A stretch of DNA of 35,911 bases from positions 1 to 35,911 of the forward strand of contig CAUTXO010000013.1 of assembly GCA_963542625.1 (NCBI GenBank). Reading direction: 5' to 3'. Positions within the stretch are counted from its first letter, which is position 1. The number at the start of each line of letters is the position of its first letter. The notes below the pieces were generated by a model. That model did not search any database. It had not been told where the DNA came from and worked only from the letters and a program-made list of their open reading frames with translations. Shown here one piece after another: positions 26,052-34,109 of the stretch. Position numbers and translations under genes: made by a program. Source of the DNA: CAUTXO01 sp963542625 (GTDB lineage: Bacteria; Campylobacterota; Campylobacteria; Campylobacterales; SZUA-545).

Positions 26052-27805
26052 GCGTTTTTACCCCAACCCCGCTAAAACGCTTGCTGTTTTTTGTGGTCTT
26101 AGATCTTGTGCTTTCTTTTGTGAGCCTTTATCTGGCGTATCAATTTAGGTTTAGCTTTAAGGTCCCGGCGGATTTTTACAACCACTTTTTGCCAATATTT
26201 TTTAGCCTTGCTAGCCTAAAAATCGGCTTTTTGTATGTGTTTAGGGCGTATTTGCTTGTGTGGCGGTATTTTTCCATTGACGGGCTAAACAAGCTCGTTA
26301 AGGCGCACATCGGAGCTTATGCGTCGTTTTTGCTGCTTTACGTGTTTTTTGGCGCCTATCTCCAGCCCTTTGCCCGCGCTATCATTTTAATTGACGGGCT
26401 TGTTTCTATTATTTTGCTCTCATTTGTTCGCCTATCAAAACGCTACTATTTAGAAAGCAAGGGCGCGTTTAAAAATTCTGCCGTCATCATCGGGATAGAA
26501 AACGATACGGGGCTTATTGTAAATCGCCTGCGGGAAAGTAATTTTTTTGTGGATAGCCTTTTTACCAAGCAAGAAGCGCTAGTAGGCGGGGAGATCTTTG
26601 GCACGCCCGTTTATGCGCTTGAAAATATGCAAAGCGTGCTGCAAGCCAAAGAAATTAAAATGGCCGTCATCGCGCACGAGTTTCCGCAAGAAGAAATTAA
26701 CGAGATCTTCGAGCGCCTAAAAAACCTAAACATACAAGACATCAAGGTTTATAAGCCCTTTTTACAGACGGATCTTAAAGAAATTTCCATTGAAGATCTG
26801 CTAGCTAGAAAGCCAAAAGATCTTGACAAAAAGGCGATTTTTGACTTTTTGCTAGGCAAACGCGTTTTGATAACGGGCGCGGGCGGGAGCATTGGTAGCC
26901 AGCTAACAAAAACCGCGCTTGAATACGGCGCCAAAGAAATCATCGCCGTTGATAACAGCGAATACAACATTTACACGCTAATGAGCGCGCACGAGCAAAG
27001 CCATAACATCACGTTTTGCCTTGAAGATATTGCAAACACGCCCGCGATGCGCGAGATTTTTAAGCGTAAAAAAATCGACATCGTCTTGCACGCGGCGGCG
27101 TCAAAGCACGTTTTCATCGTGGAAAACAATATGAATTACGCCGTGAGAAATAATATTTTGGCAACAAAGGCTTTAGCAGATCTAAGTGCTGAGATGGGCG
27201 CGGATACGTTCTTGTTTATCTCAACGGATAAGGCCGTGCGCCCTACAAGCGTAATGGGCGCGACAAAGCGCGTTTGCGAGCTTTACTTGCAAAATATGGA
27301 CGCCAAAAACACAAAAATGGTCTGCGTGCGTTTTGGCAACGTGCTTGGATCTTCTGGATCTGTGGTGCCAAAATTTAAAAGCCAGATCAAAGCCAAACAG
27401 CCACTAAGCGTTACGCACCCAGAAGTTACGCGCTTTTTTATGCTCCCTAGCGAGGCTTGCTTGCTTGTGCTCCAAGCCGCGAGCCTTGGCGCGGGCGGGG
27501 AAGTTTTTGTGCTGGATATGGGCCGCCCGGTAAAAATCGTAGATCTAGCTAAAAAAATGCTAAAGCTAACGGGCAACGAAGATCTTGGCATTGTATTTAC
27601 GGGGCTTAAAAAGGGCGAGAAGCTATACGAAGAGCTATTAATTAACGAGCGCGATAAATCAACAAAATACCAATCTATATTCGTGGCGCAAAAAACGCCT
27701 TACGATATTAACCTGCTGCAAGGTCAGATCCAAGATCTAGCACACGCGGCGGATCCCGTTGCGGCTCTTAAGCAAATTGTGAAAGAATTTGCGCGTGAAG
27801 ACTAA
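26048..27805 (+). CDS. pglF: UDP-GlcNAc 4,6-dehydratase (inverting/retaining PglF type)
   Basis: 585 residues, like C. jejuni PglF. Four N-terminal membrane spans (about 10-125) lead to a CoA-binding-like Rossmann domain and then the SDR dehydratase domain with GAGGSIGSQ (near residue 277) and STDKAVRPTSVMGATKR (392-408). As in PglF, Met replaces the usual catalytic Tyr in the MxxxK motif, and Thr-Asp-Lys (393-395) are the catalytic trio. It makes the 4-keto-6-deoxy sugar that leads to bacillosamine-type sugars for protein N-glycans or surface polysaccharide. GTG start overlaps the stop of the preceding gene. No other pgl genes are nearby, so it is outside a glycan cluster. Confidence 0.88.
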   Translation: MSVFTPTPLKRLLFFVVLDLVLSFVSLYLAYQFRFSFKVPADFYNHFLPIFFSLASLKIGFLYVFRAYLLVWRYFSIDGLNKLVKAHIGAYASFLLLYVFFGAYLQPFARAIILIDGLVSIILLSFVRLSKRYYLESKGAFKNSAVIIGIENDTGLIVNRLRESNFFVDSLFTKQEALVGGEIFGTPVYALENMQSVLQAKEIKMAVIAHEFPQEEINEIFERLKNLNIQDIKVYKPFLQTDLKEISIEDLLARKPKDLDKKAIFDFLLGKRVLITGAGGSIGSQLTKTALEYGAKEIIAVDNSEYNIYTLMSAHEQSHNITFCLEDIANTPAMREIFKRKKIDIVLHAAASKHVFIVENNMNYAVRNNILATKALADLSAEMGADTFLFISTDKAVRPTSVMGATKRVCELYLQNMDAKNTKMVCVRFGNVLGSSGSVVPKFKSQIKAKQPLSVTHPEVTRFFMLPSEACLLVLQAASLGAGGEVFVLDMGRPVKIVDLAKKMLKLTGNEDLGIVFTGLKKGEKLYEELLINERDKSTKYQSIFVAQKTPYDINLLQGQIQDLAHAADPVAALKQIVKEFARED

Positions 27806-28508
27806 GTTCATTGTGCTAGATACCGAGACAACGGGCAAAGATCCTAAGGATAGGATAGTGCAACTAGCGTTCATCGTCAAAGAAGCCGGGAGCGCGCCTA
27901 AGATCTACAACGACTACTGCAAGCCAGAGCTGCCCGTTTCTTTTGAAGCAATGAGCGTTAATCACATCACAAACGAAATGCTGCAAGATAAGCCCCCCTG
28001 CATAAAAACGCAAGCCTTTAGCGCCTTGGCGGATCTAAATGCGCCTGAAAACGTGCTAGTCATTCACAACGCGCCCTTTGATCTTGCTATGCTGCAAAAG
28101 GAAGGCTTTGAGAATAAAATGCGCCTAGTGGATACTTACCGGTGCGCGCGGCATATTTTTAGCGAGCAAAATTCGCACGCGCTTCAGTATTTGCGCTACT
28201 CGCTGGGGCTTTACAAAGAAGAGACGCAAAACGCAAAAGCGCACGACGCGCTGGGCGATATTTTTGTGCTAGATCTATTAGTAAGCCGTATGGTTAAAGC
28301 CCTGCCGGCGCAAACGAATAAAATCGATGAGCTAATCCGCCTAAGCCAAGAGCCCGTGCGCATAAGAGCGCTAAACTTTGGCAAGCATAAGGGCAAGGAG
28401 CTAAGCGAGCTTGCAAAAACGGACAGGGATTATTTGCTGTGGCTTTTAAAGAGCAAGGATCTTGACGCGGATCTAAAACACTCCCTAGAGCTTGTGCTAA
28501 ATGACTAA
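27795..28508 (+). CDS. DEDDh 3'-5' exonuclease (DnaQ/ExoX-like) with C-terminal FGKHKGK domain
   Basis: 237 residues. The exonuclease motifs are DTETTG (ExoI), HNAPFDLAML (ExoII) and HDALGD (ExoIII, His-Asp), so this is a DEDDh enzyme. A C-terminal piece (about 190-215, NFGKHKGKELSELAKTDRDY) matches the small domain found after ExoX-like nucleases. This favours a repair-type exonuclease over the polymerase III epsilon subunit, though dnaQ function is possible. GTG at 27795 is chosen over TTG at 27789 because AAAGAA is 8 nt before it; both overlap the pglF stop. Confidence 0.8.
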   Translation: MKTKFIVLDTETTGKDPKDRIVQLAFIVKEAGSAPKIYNDYCKPELPVSFEAMSVNHITNEMLQDKPPCIKTQAFSALADLNAPENVLVIHNAPFDLAMLQKEGFENKMRLVDTYRCARHIFSEQNSHALQYLRYSLGLYKEETQNAKAHDALGDIFVLDLLVSRMVKALPAQTNKIDELIRLSQEPVRIRALNFGKHKGKELSELAKTDRDYLLWLLKSKDLDADLKHSLELVLND

Positions 28509-28896
28509 AACAATCATCTTTTTATTTTGGATCATCGTCGCGCTAGCTGCGGCGGCGTCGTTTTTTGTAATCCTAATCTCAAGCATTCTAAAAAAGCCCT
28601 ACAAACCGCCTAAGAAAAAGATTAAATACTATTCAATCTCCGAGATCGAAGCAACAATTCAAAACAAAACAGCCACCAAAGAGCTACTAGCCGGGATTAT
28701 TGACTCATTCATTGAATACCACCCAATCCCGCCAAAGGTTAATGGCGCAAACCCTAAAGACGCCAAAAAGCTACTGGATATGATCTTTACGCTCAGCGGG
28801 CATACAAATATGGATAACACCTTGCGCCAGAATATGTTCGATAGGCTCATCGAAGCCAATCCGGCGTATAAAAAAGAGTTCAAGCGTGGTAGATAA
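28501..28896 (+). CDS. small single-span membrane protein, unknown function
   Basis: 131 residues. One N-terminal hydrophobic span (about 4-28) is followed by a Lys-rich stretch (KKPYKPPKKKIKYY), which predicts a cytoplasmic C-terminal domain of about 90 helical residues. I do not recognise the family. The reading frame is supported by overlaps with the exonuclease gene (8 bp) and mobA (11 bp). Confidence 0.7.
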   Translation: MTKTIIFLFWIIVALAAAASFFVILISSILKKPYKPPKKKIKYYSISEIEATIQNKTATKELLAGIIDSFIEYHPIPPKVNGANPKDAKKLLDMIFTLSGHTNMDNTLRQNMFDRLIEANPAYKKEFKRGR

Positions 28897-29443
28897 GGCG
28901 GTGATTTTAGCCGGCGGCAAAAGCTCGCGTATGGGGCGCGATAAAACGCAGCTTGACTTTGACGGCAAGAGCTTGCTTGAATTTCAGCACGAAAGGCTAT
29001 CGGCGTATTTTAAAGATGTATATGTCTCCGCCAAGCGTGCCGCGCCCTTTGCGCCGACTGTTCTAGAGCCACCGGGAGAATTTGCGCCGCTAGCGGGGAT
29101 AATCTCTTGCCTTGAAGCTTTGAGGCAAGATCTCTTCTTTTTTGCCGTTGATGTGCCGTTTTTTAGCGCTGGGGGAGTGGAGCAGATCTTGCGCGCGCAC
29201 AAGGGGGAGAGCGCCACGCTTGCAAGCGTGGGGGGAGAGATCCAGCCGCTTTTTGGGATCTACACGCACAAGATCTTGGGTGCTTTAAAGGAGCATTTTG
29301 CGCGTAAAAACTACAAACTAAAGGCAATTTTGGCAGATCTAAACGTGAAAACAGTGGCGTTTAGCGACGATTTGGAATTTTTTAATATCAATACGCCGGC
29401 GGATTACGAACGGGCAAAGCTTATTCTAAAGGGCAAGCGATGA
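28886..29443 (+). CDS. mobA: molybdenum cofactor guanylyltransferase
   Basis: 185 residues. Adds GMP to molybdopterin to make the MGD cofactor of enzymes such as formate dehydrogenase and nitrate reductase. The nucleotide loop LAGGKSSRMGRDK and the metal Asp in FFAVDVPFF are clear, and FNINTPADYERA is the usual C-terminal signature. Start is GTG at 28886, with AAGAG upstream. A G6 run at 29230-29235 lies inside the gene but is short for a contingency tract. Confidence 0.9.
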   Translation: MVDKAVILAGGKSSRMGRDKTQLDFDGKSLLEFQHERLSAYFKDVYVSAKRAAPFAPTVLEPPGEFAPLAGIISCLEALRQDLFFFAVDVPFFSAGGVEQILRAHKGESATLASVGGEIQPLFGIYTHKILGALKEHFARKNYKLKAILADLNVKTVAFSDDLEFFNINTPADYERAKLILKGKR

Positions 29444-30264
29444 AAAAAGTTTTTTTATGCAACCTATCCAACATTTCAAGCGGCAATTGCAGCCAAGATT
29501 GCCGGTTTTGCACGCAAAACGTTAAGAAAAAAACAAACATACAGCGCTACAAGCAAAAAGAAATTTCCGTAATTGTAGAAGAAGCAAAGTTTGCCGCCGC
29601 AAGCAAAGCAAACGGTTTTTGCTTGGTTACGTCAGGGCTAGCGCTTGATAAACACACAAAAAAATACGTTCTAAGCGCGGTTGAGGCGATAAAAAAAGAA
29701 GTAGATATACGGCTCATCGCTTGCAATGGGCTTGCCTGCCGTCAAGATCTTGCCGACTTAAAAAGCGCAGGCGTGGAAGCGTATAATCACAACCTTGAAT
29801 GTCAAAGGGATTTTTACAAAACAATTTGCACGACGCACGACTGGCAAGAGCGCTACCAAACGTGCATAAACGTTAATGAAGCCGGGCTTTTTTTGATATC
29901 TGGTGGGATCTTTGGCATTGGGGAGACAAAGGAGCAAAGAAAGATGTTCTTGCAAGATCTAAAGTCCGTGCAGCCTAAAAAAATCCCGCTTAATTTTTAC
30001 ATTCCAAACAAGGATCTTGATCTGCCTTACACGGTTATGCAGCAAGAAGAAGCGCTAGAAATTGTGCGAATGACACGCGATGTTTTTAAAGAAGAAATCA
30101 TTATGCTAGCCGGCGGGCGGGAGCTTGTCTTTGGCGATGACTGGCTAAGAGCCATTGAAGCTGGGGCAAATTCCATAATCATCGGCGGCTATCTCACCAC
30201 CGGCGGCAATGCCGTAAATAGCGATGTGGAAAAATTACTAAAGGCCGGTTACTCCATTGGATAA
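29440..30264 (+). CDS. bioB: biotin synthase
   Basis: Radical SAM enzyme that inserts sulfur into dethiobiotin. 274 residues, the short type seen in Campylobacter and Helicobacter. The radical SAM motif CSQDCRFC (CxxxCxxC) is at residues 17-24 after NLSNISSGN. YNHNLECQRDFYKTI, SGGIFGIGET, and ACNGLACRQ and the C-terminal IIGGYLTTGGN also match BioB. The ATG overlaps the mobA stop (ATGA), and the next gene begins inside its 3' end. Confidence 0.92.
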   Translation: MKKVFLCNLSNISSGNCSQDCRFCTQNVKKKTNIQRYKQKEISVIVEEAKFAAASKANGFCLVTSGLALDKHTKKYVLSAVEAIKKEVDIRLIACNGLACRQDLADLKSAGVEAYNHNLECQRDFYKTICTTHDWQERYQTCINVNEAGLFLISGGIFGIGETKEQRKMFLQDLKSVQPKKIPLNFYIPNKDLDLPYTVMQQEEALEIVRMTRDVFKEEIIMLAGGRELVFGDDWLRAIEAGANSIIIGGYLTTGGNAVNSDVEKLLKAGYSIG

Positions 30265-31396
30265 TTCATCTTTGATTATGATCCTATCTGGGCTGCTTGT
30301 TATTACGCCCTTTCTTTCTAAAGTTTCGCGCTTGCCGGTTACGGTGGTTGAGATCCTAGCAGGCGTTGCCATCAGCGGGATTGTGCCAAAGAGCGAGCTA
30401 TTTGGGATCTTAGCTGAAGTGGGGTTTTTGTATCTAATGTTTTTAGCCGGGCTTGAAGTGCATTTAAAAGATCTTTCAAAGCTATCCGCCACGCTCATAA
30501 AAAAGGGCTACTTTTATCATTTTTTGATTTACTTTTTGTCCGTTTTGCTGGTGCTAGTACTCGGCTTGCCGTATTTTTTTATGCTGGCGCTGCCGCTTAT
30601 CTCCATTGGCATTATCATCACGCTGACAAAAGAATACGAAAAAGACACGCCTTGGCTTGATTTTTCCATTCAGCTTGGCGTGATGGGTGAGCTAATTAGC
30701 ATTGTGGCGCTTACCTTTGCCGCTGCCGCGCTTAAATTTGGGCTTTCTTTTGATTTTGTAAAAATTATGCTAACGCTTTTAATCGTGCTGCTTATCTCCG
30801 TGCTTGGCTTTAAGTTTTTTAAGGTTGTGTTTTGGTGGTTTCCAGAGATTAAGATGTATCTAATGCCCTACTCGGACAACAAAGACCAAGATCTGCGGCT
30901 ATCGTTTGCGTTCTTTTTTATCATCGTATCGATTATGATGTCTTTGGATCTTGAGCTAGTGCTTGGCGCGTTTATGGCGGGCATTATTGTAAATACGTTT
31001 TTCGAGCACAAAAAAGAGCTGCCAGAAAAGCTTTCATATTTTGGCTTTGGGCTGCTCGTGCCGCTGTTTTTTATCCACATAGGCACGACGATAAAATACG
31101 AAATGCTGCTTTCTAAGGGGCTTTGGAGCGTGGTTTTTTTGTTTATCGCCCTAAGCGTGCTGATACGATTTCTTAGCGCGCTTGTGTTTATCAAAGAATT
31201 TAGCCTAAAAAACGTCGTGCTTTTTTCGCTTAGCCAATCAATGCCGCTAACGCTTGTAATTGCGGCGGCGAGCGTGGCTTTTAGCGTGCATTCGATTGAT
31301 GAATTCCACTACATCTCGCTTGTTATGGCAAGCGTCGTGGGCGTTATTTTAAACTCTTTGCTAATAAAATTCATCGCTGGTGCAAAATGGCAGTAA
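30257..31396 (+). CDS. cation:proton antiporter, CPA2/KefB-like
   Basis: 379 residues with about 12 hydrophobic spans. The first part (RLPVTVVEILAGVAISGIVP) and GFLYLMFLAGLEVHLKDL match Na+/H+ or K+/H+ exchangers of the CPA2 family; there is no C-terminal RCK/TrkA domain, so it is not full KefB or KefC. The ion is unknown. Start is TTG at 30257, overlapping the bioB stop by 8 bp; ATG at 30278 would remove part of the first span. Confidence 0.78.
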   Translation: MDNSSLIMILSGLLVITPFLSKVSRLPVTVVEILAGVAISGIVPKSELFGILAEVGFLYLMFLAGLEVHLKDLSKLSATLIKKGYFYHFLIYFLSVLLVLVLGLPYFFMLALPLISIGIIITLTKEYEKDTPWLDFSIQLGVMGELISIVALTFAAAALKFGLSFDFVKIMLTLLIVLLISVLGFKFFKVVFWWFPEIKMYLMPYSDNKDQDLRLSFAFFFIIVSIMMSLDLELVLGAFMAGIIVNTFFEHKKELPEKLSYFGFGLLVPLFFIHIGTTIKYEMLLSKGLWSVVFLFIALSVLIRFLSALVFIKEFSLKNVVLFSLSQSMPLTLVIAAASVAFSVHSIDEFHYISLVMASVVGVILNSLLIKFIAGAKWQ

Positions 31397-31451
31397 AAAT
31401 GGCGGCAATAACGGTGGTAACGGCGGCAGCGCTAGCAGCCAAAGGATCTTG

Positions 31452-32645
31452 ATGTTTTTAAATTCTGAAAAGTCTTTGCAAAAGCGCCTAGATCTTTGGG
31501 CGCAAAAGGGCATCATCACGCCACTTCAAGCCGCACAGATCCAAGATCTTGAGCGCACAAGCCATCAAGGCAGGGCGCAAGATTTACTCAAAGCAATTGG
31601 TTTTATTATGCTTGGCGCGGGGCTTGTGTTTTTGGTGGCGCACAATTGGAGCGAACTTGCCCGTGAGCTTAGGGCTCTCGTGGCGTTTGCTATCGTCGCG
31701 CTTTCTTTGGCGCTAAACCTGTGGGCGCACAGCAAGGGTAGCGCGGCTTTAAAACAAGGCGCGGCGCTTTTTTGGGCGCTTGGCTTTGGCGCGGCGTTTG
31801 CCATCATTTCGCAAAGCTACCATTTAAGCAGCAGCGAAGACGATTTTATTTTCTGGTGGCTTGCCCTTTGCGCGCCGCTTATTTTCCTAGACCGCTCAAA
31901 GCTGCTTTGCTTTTTGTATCTTGTCATTGGCTCGGTTTGGTATGCCGGAGCCGAAGATCACGCGCGCTTTGCGCTCCTAGCGCTGCCCTTTGCCCTTTGC
32001 TTTGCGCGCACACTCATCAAAAAAGAAAACTCCTTTGCGCCCGTGGCGGCACTTGCGCTTAGCCTTTTTCTGTGGATCTTTGTTTGGCGTGGCGAGATAA
32101 CAAGCACGCAAATCGCCTTTTTATACGGCTTTTATTTTTTGCTTGGCGAGATCTTCTACGCCAAAGCCCCACTAGCCAAAAACCCGCTTTTTTTAATCTC
32201 CTTTGCCATCGCGGCATTCGTGGTGCTTTTTAGCGACGCCTTTTATTATGATAAAGACAAAACGCGCGTCGCCATTGCAAGCGGGCTGTTTTTGGGCGCA
32301 TTTTTGCTGTGGCTAGGGCGAATGCAAAAGGAGCGGATCTTAATCCCCCTTAGCGTGCTTTGCGTAAGCGGGGCGCATTTAGCCGGCGATCCAGCGCTTG
32401 GCACTTACCTTGCGCTAGCCGCGCTCATTGGCTCGATGTTTTTTGCTTACGGCACGGGCTTTTTTAAGATCTACGCCACGCTTTTTGTGCTTCTTTTGAC
32501 AAGGATCTTCTTTGATTTTGACGATCTCCTAACCAAAGCGACGGTGTTTTTAGCCATCGGCGCGGCGCTTGTCTTTGGCGCTAAGATCTTGGGGCGGCGT
32601 GGCGGGCGTAGCCAGCGCACAGATCGCAAGGACCGCACAAAATGA
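31452..32645 (+). CDS. DUF2157 membrane protein
   Basis: 397 residues. The soluble N-terminal part (LDLWAQKGIITPLQAAQI) is the DUF2157 signature, followed by ten or more hydrophobic spans; function is unknown. The frame is open back to GTG at 31380, which would add a Gly/Asn-rich stretch of 24 residues and overlap the antiporter gene. I prefer ATG at 31452 because AAAGGA is placed 5 nt before it. DUF2157 and GDYXXLXY proteins are commonly neighbours, as here. Confidence 0.8.
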   Translation: MFLNSEKSLQKRLDLWAQKGIITPLQAAQIQDLERTSHQGRAQDLLKAIGFIMLGAGLVFLVAHNWSELARELRALVAFAIVALSLALNLWAHSKGSAALKQGAALFWALGFGAAFAIISQSYHLSSSEDDFIFWWLALCAPLIFLDRSKLLCFLYLVIGSVWYAGAEDHARFALLALPFALCFARTLIKKENSFAPVAALALSLFLWIFVWRGEITSTQIAFLYGFYFLLGEIFYAKAPLAKNPLFLISFAIAAFVVLFSDAFYYDKDKTRVAIASGLFLGAFLLWLGRMQKERILIPLSVLCVSGAHLAGDPALGTYLALAALIGSMFFAYGTGFFKIYATLFVLLLTRIFFDFDDLLTKATVFLAIGAALVFGAKILGRRGGRSQRTDRKDRTK

Positions 32646-33190
32646 AAACCTGGCTTTACATCATCGCGCTTTTGCAGGTAGGCTTTCTAGGCGCGCTCCT
32701 TTGGACGTATGAAAACGTGCTAGCAGACGGAAAAACCGTTTATCTAAACGCGCGCATCATAGACCCAGCTGAAGTTTTCAAGGGGCGATTTTTGATGTTG
32801 CGCACAGATCTTGACACGCTTGATGTCAATCTAAGCCAGGATTTGCCCGCTAGCGGCAAGGTTTTTGTGGTGTTTAAAGAAGATGGCGGCGGCGAGCTGA
32901 AAATTTCATCAGTCAAAACGAGCGAGCCAGAGCAAGATCTTACCTATCTAGCCGCCCAAGCAAGCAGCGTTTTTAGCTACAAGATCCGTCTAAAAACCCC
33001 GCTTGATAGATATTATATGAACGAGCGCCTAGCCGTAATGGCAGATGATATGCGGCGGCTAGATCTAAAGACGCCGTTGCGCGTTAGGGCTAAGATCTTG
33101 CGCGGGCGCGGCGCTATAGAGGGGCTTTACGTGGGCGATGAAACAATAGAAAATTACCTAAAAAACACACAGCGCAAAGGACTTCCGTGA
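32642..33190 (+). CDS. GDYXXLXY domain protein
   Basis: 182 residues with an N-terminal membrane anchor or uncleaved signal (LYIIALLQVGFLGALLW). The family motif appears as KGRFLMLRTDL near residue 45, a variant of GDYxxLxY; the C-terminal part (YYMNERLAVMADD, KTPLRVRAKILRGRGAIEGLYV) fits the family too. Its function is unknown and it is probably periplasmic. ATG overlaps the DUF2157 stop (ATGA). Confidence 0.78.
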   Translation: MKTWLYIIALLQVGFLGALLWTYENVLADGKTVYLNARIIDPAEVFKGRFLMLRTDLDTLDVNLSQDLPASGKVFVVFKEDGGGELKISSVKTSEPEQDLTYLAAQASSVFSYKIRLKTPLDRYYMNERLAVMADDMRRLDLKTPLRVRAKILRGRGAIEGLYVGDETIENYLKNTQRKGLP

Positions 33191-33789
33191 AATACGTAGA
33201 TATGTTTTTGCTTTCAAAATGGCCGTGGATTATTTTGGTGCTTAGCGCGGCGGGCTCTGTGATAACGGCGCATTTTTTCTTTCAAGAATACCTTTTTATG
33301 CAGCCGTGCATTAAGTGCGTTTCCGTGCGCGTGGCGATGGTTATTATGGCGCTTGGCGGGATCTTGGGGCTTTTTGGCGCTAAGAGTTTCAAGCTTTTTG
33401 GCTTTGCGCTCATCTTTGGCGGGATCTTTTGGGGGCTAATGAACGCCTTTACGCTTGAAGAGATCCGTATGGCAAAGGAGCGGCAATTAGCGCCCGTGTT
33501 TTCTTGCGGATCTATGCCAAGCACGCTCGTTCCGCTTGAAAAGAGTATGCCATCGCTGTTTAAGCCAACGGGCGAGTGCGGCGAGGACGCCCCAAGCGTT
33601 GGCGCGGGCGTGAAGCTTTCTAAAACGCAAGAATACCTAATAAAGCTATACGCGCAGGGCTTTTATCTCTTTCCAAAGCAGAAGTTAATCACGCTGCCGC
33701 AAATTTGCATAGCGTATTTGCTTGCGTCTTTTGCCGTCTTTGGCGCGGTATTTTTCAAGTTTGTTCGCGGCAGCAAAGCGCGCGCGTAG
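33187..33789 (+). CDS. DsbB-like disulfide bond formation protein
   Basis: 200 residues with four hydrophobic spans. The first redox pair is PCIKCV (CxxC, near residues 38-41), as in DsbB; the second is in the next periplasmic loop, FSCG and GECG, separated by 23 residues, similar to Cys104 and Cys130 of E. coli DsbB. The loop also has KSMPSLFKPTG, like the family's WxPxxF region. It should reoxidise a DsbA-type protein and pass electrons to quinone. GTG at 33187 overlaps the previous stop. Confidence 0.82.
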   Translation: MKYVDMFLLSKWPWIILVLSAAGSVITAHFFFQEYLFMQPCIKCVSVRVAMVIMALGGILGLFGAKSFKLFGFALIFGGIFWGLMNAFTLEEIRMAKERQLAPVFSCGSMPSTLVPLEKSMPSLFKPTGECGEDAPSVGAGVKLSKTQEYLIKLYAQGFYLFPKQKLITLPQICIAYLLASFAVFGAVFFKFVRGSKARA

Positions 33790-33797
33790 GGGGAGTG

Positions 33798-34109
33798 ATG
33801 GCGTCCAGCAAGGAGTATTTGGAGTTTATTTTGGGGCAGCTGTGCGAGACGGGCGGCGTAACATATAGGGCGATGATGCGCGAATACATCATTTACTACC
33901 GCGGCAAGATCATTGGCGGGATCTATGACGATAGATTTTTGATAAAGCCCGTAAAATCAGCGCGTGAATGTATGCCAAATGCGCGCCTTGAAGCGCCCTA
34001 CAAAGGCGCAAAGGAAATGCTTTTGGTGGATAATGTGGATAATAAAGAATTTTTAAGCGGCTTGCTTAGGGCGATGTATGATGAGCTGCCTTTGCCGAAG
34101 AATAAATGA
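33798..34109 (+). CDS. TfoX N-terminal domain protein
   Basis: 103 residues covering only the TfoX/Sxy N-terminal domain: KEYLEFILGQL, YRAMMREYIIYYRGKIIGGIYDDRFLIKPV and LEAPYKGAKEMLLVD are typical. In gamma-proteobacteria TfoX controls competence, but stand-alone domain proteins have no assigned role. The ATG has GGGGGAG directly before it and follows the DsbB-like gene by 8 bp. Its last 57 bp are overlapped on the other strand by the phage-like gene. Confidence 0.8.
   Translation: MASSKEYLEFILGQLCETGGVTYRAMMREYIIYYRGKIIGGIYDDRFLIKPVKSARECMPNARLEAPYKGAKEMLLVDNVDNKEFLSGLLRAMYDELPLPKNK

Noticed and set aside
29230..29235. G6 run in mobA (and similar six-base runs at 2839 and in pgm near 23411) as phase switches
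   Set aside because: Six bases is too short for frequent slippage, the frames are intact, and neither gene type is usually phase-variable; the run at 2839 is not coding.
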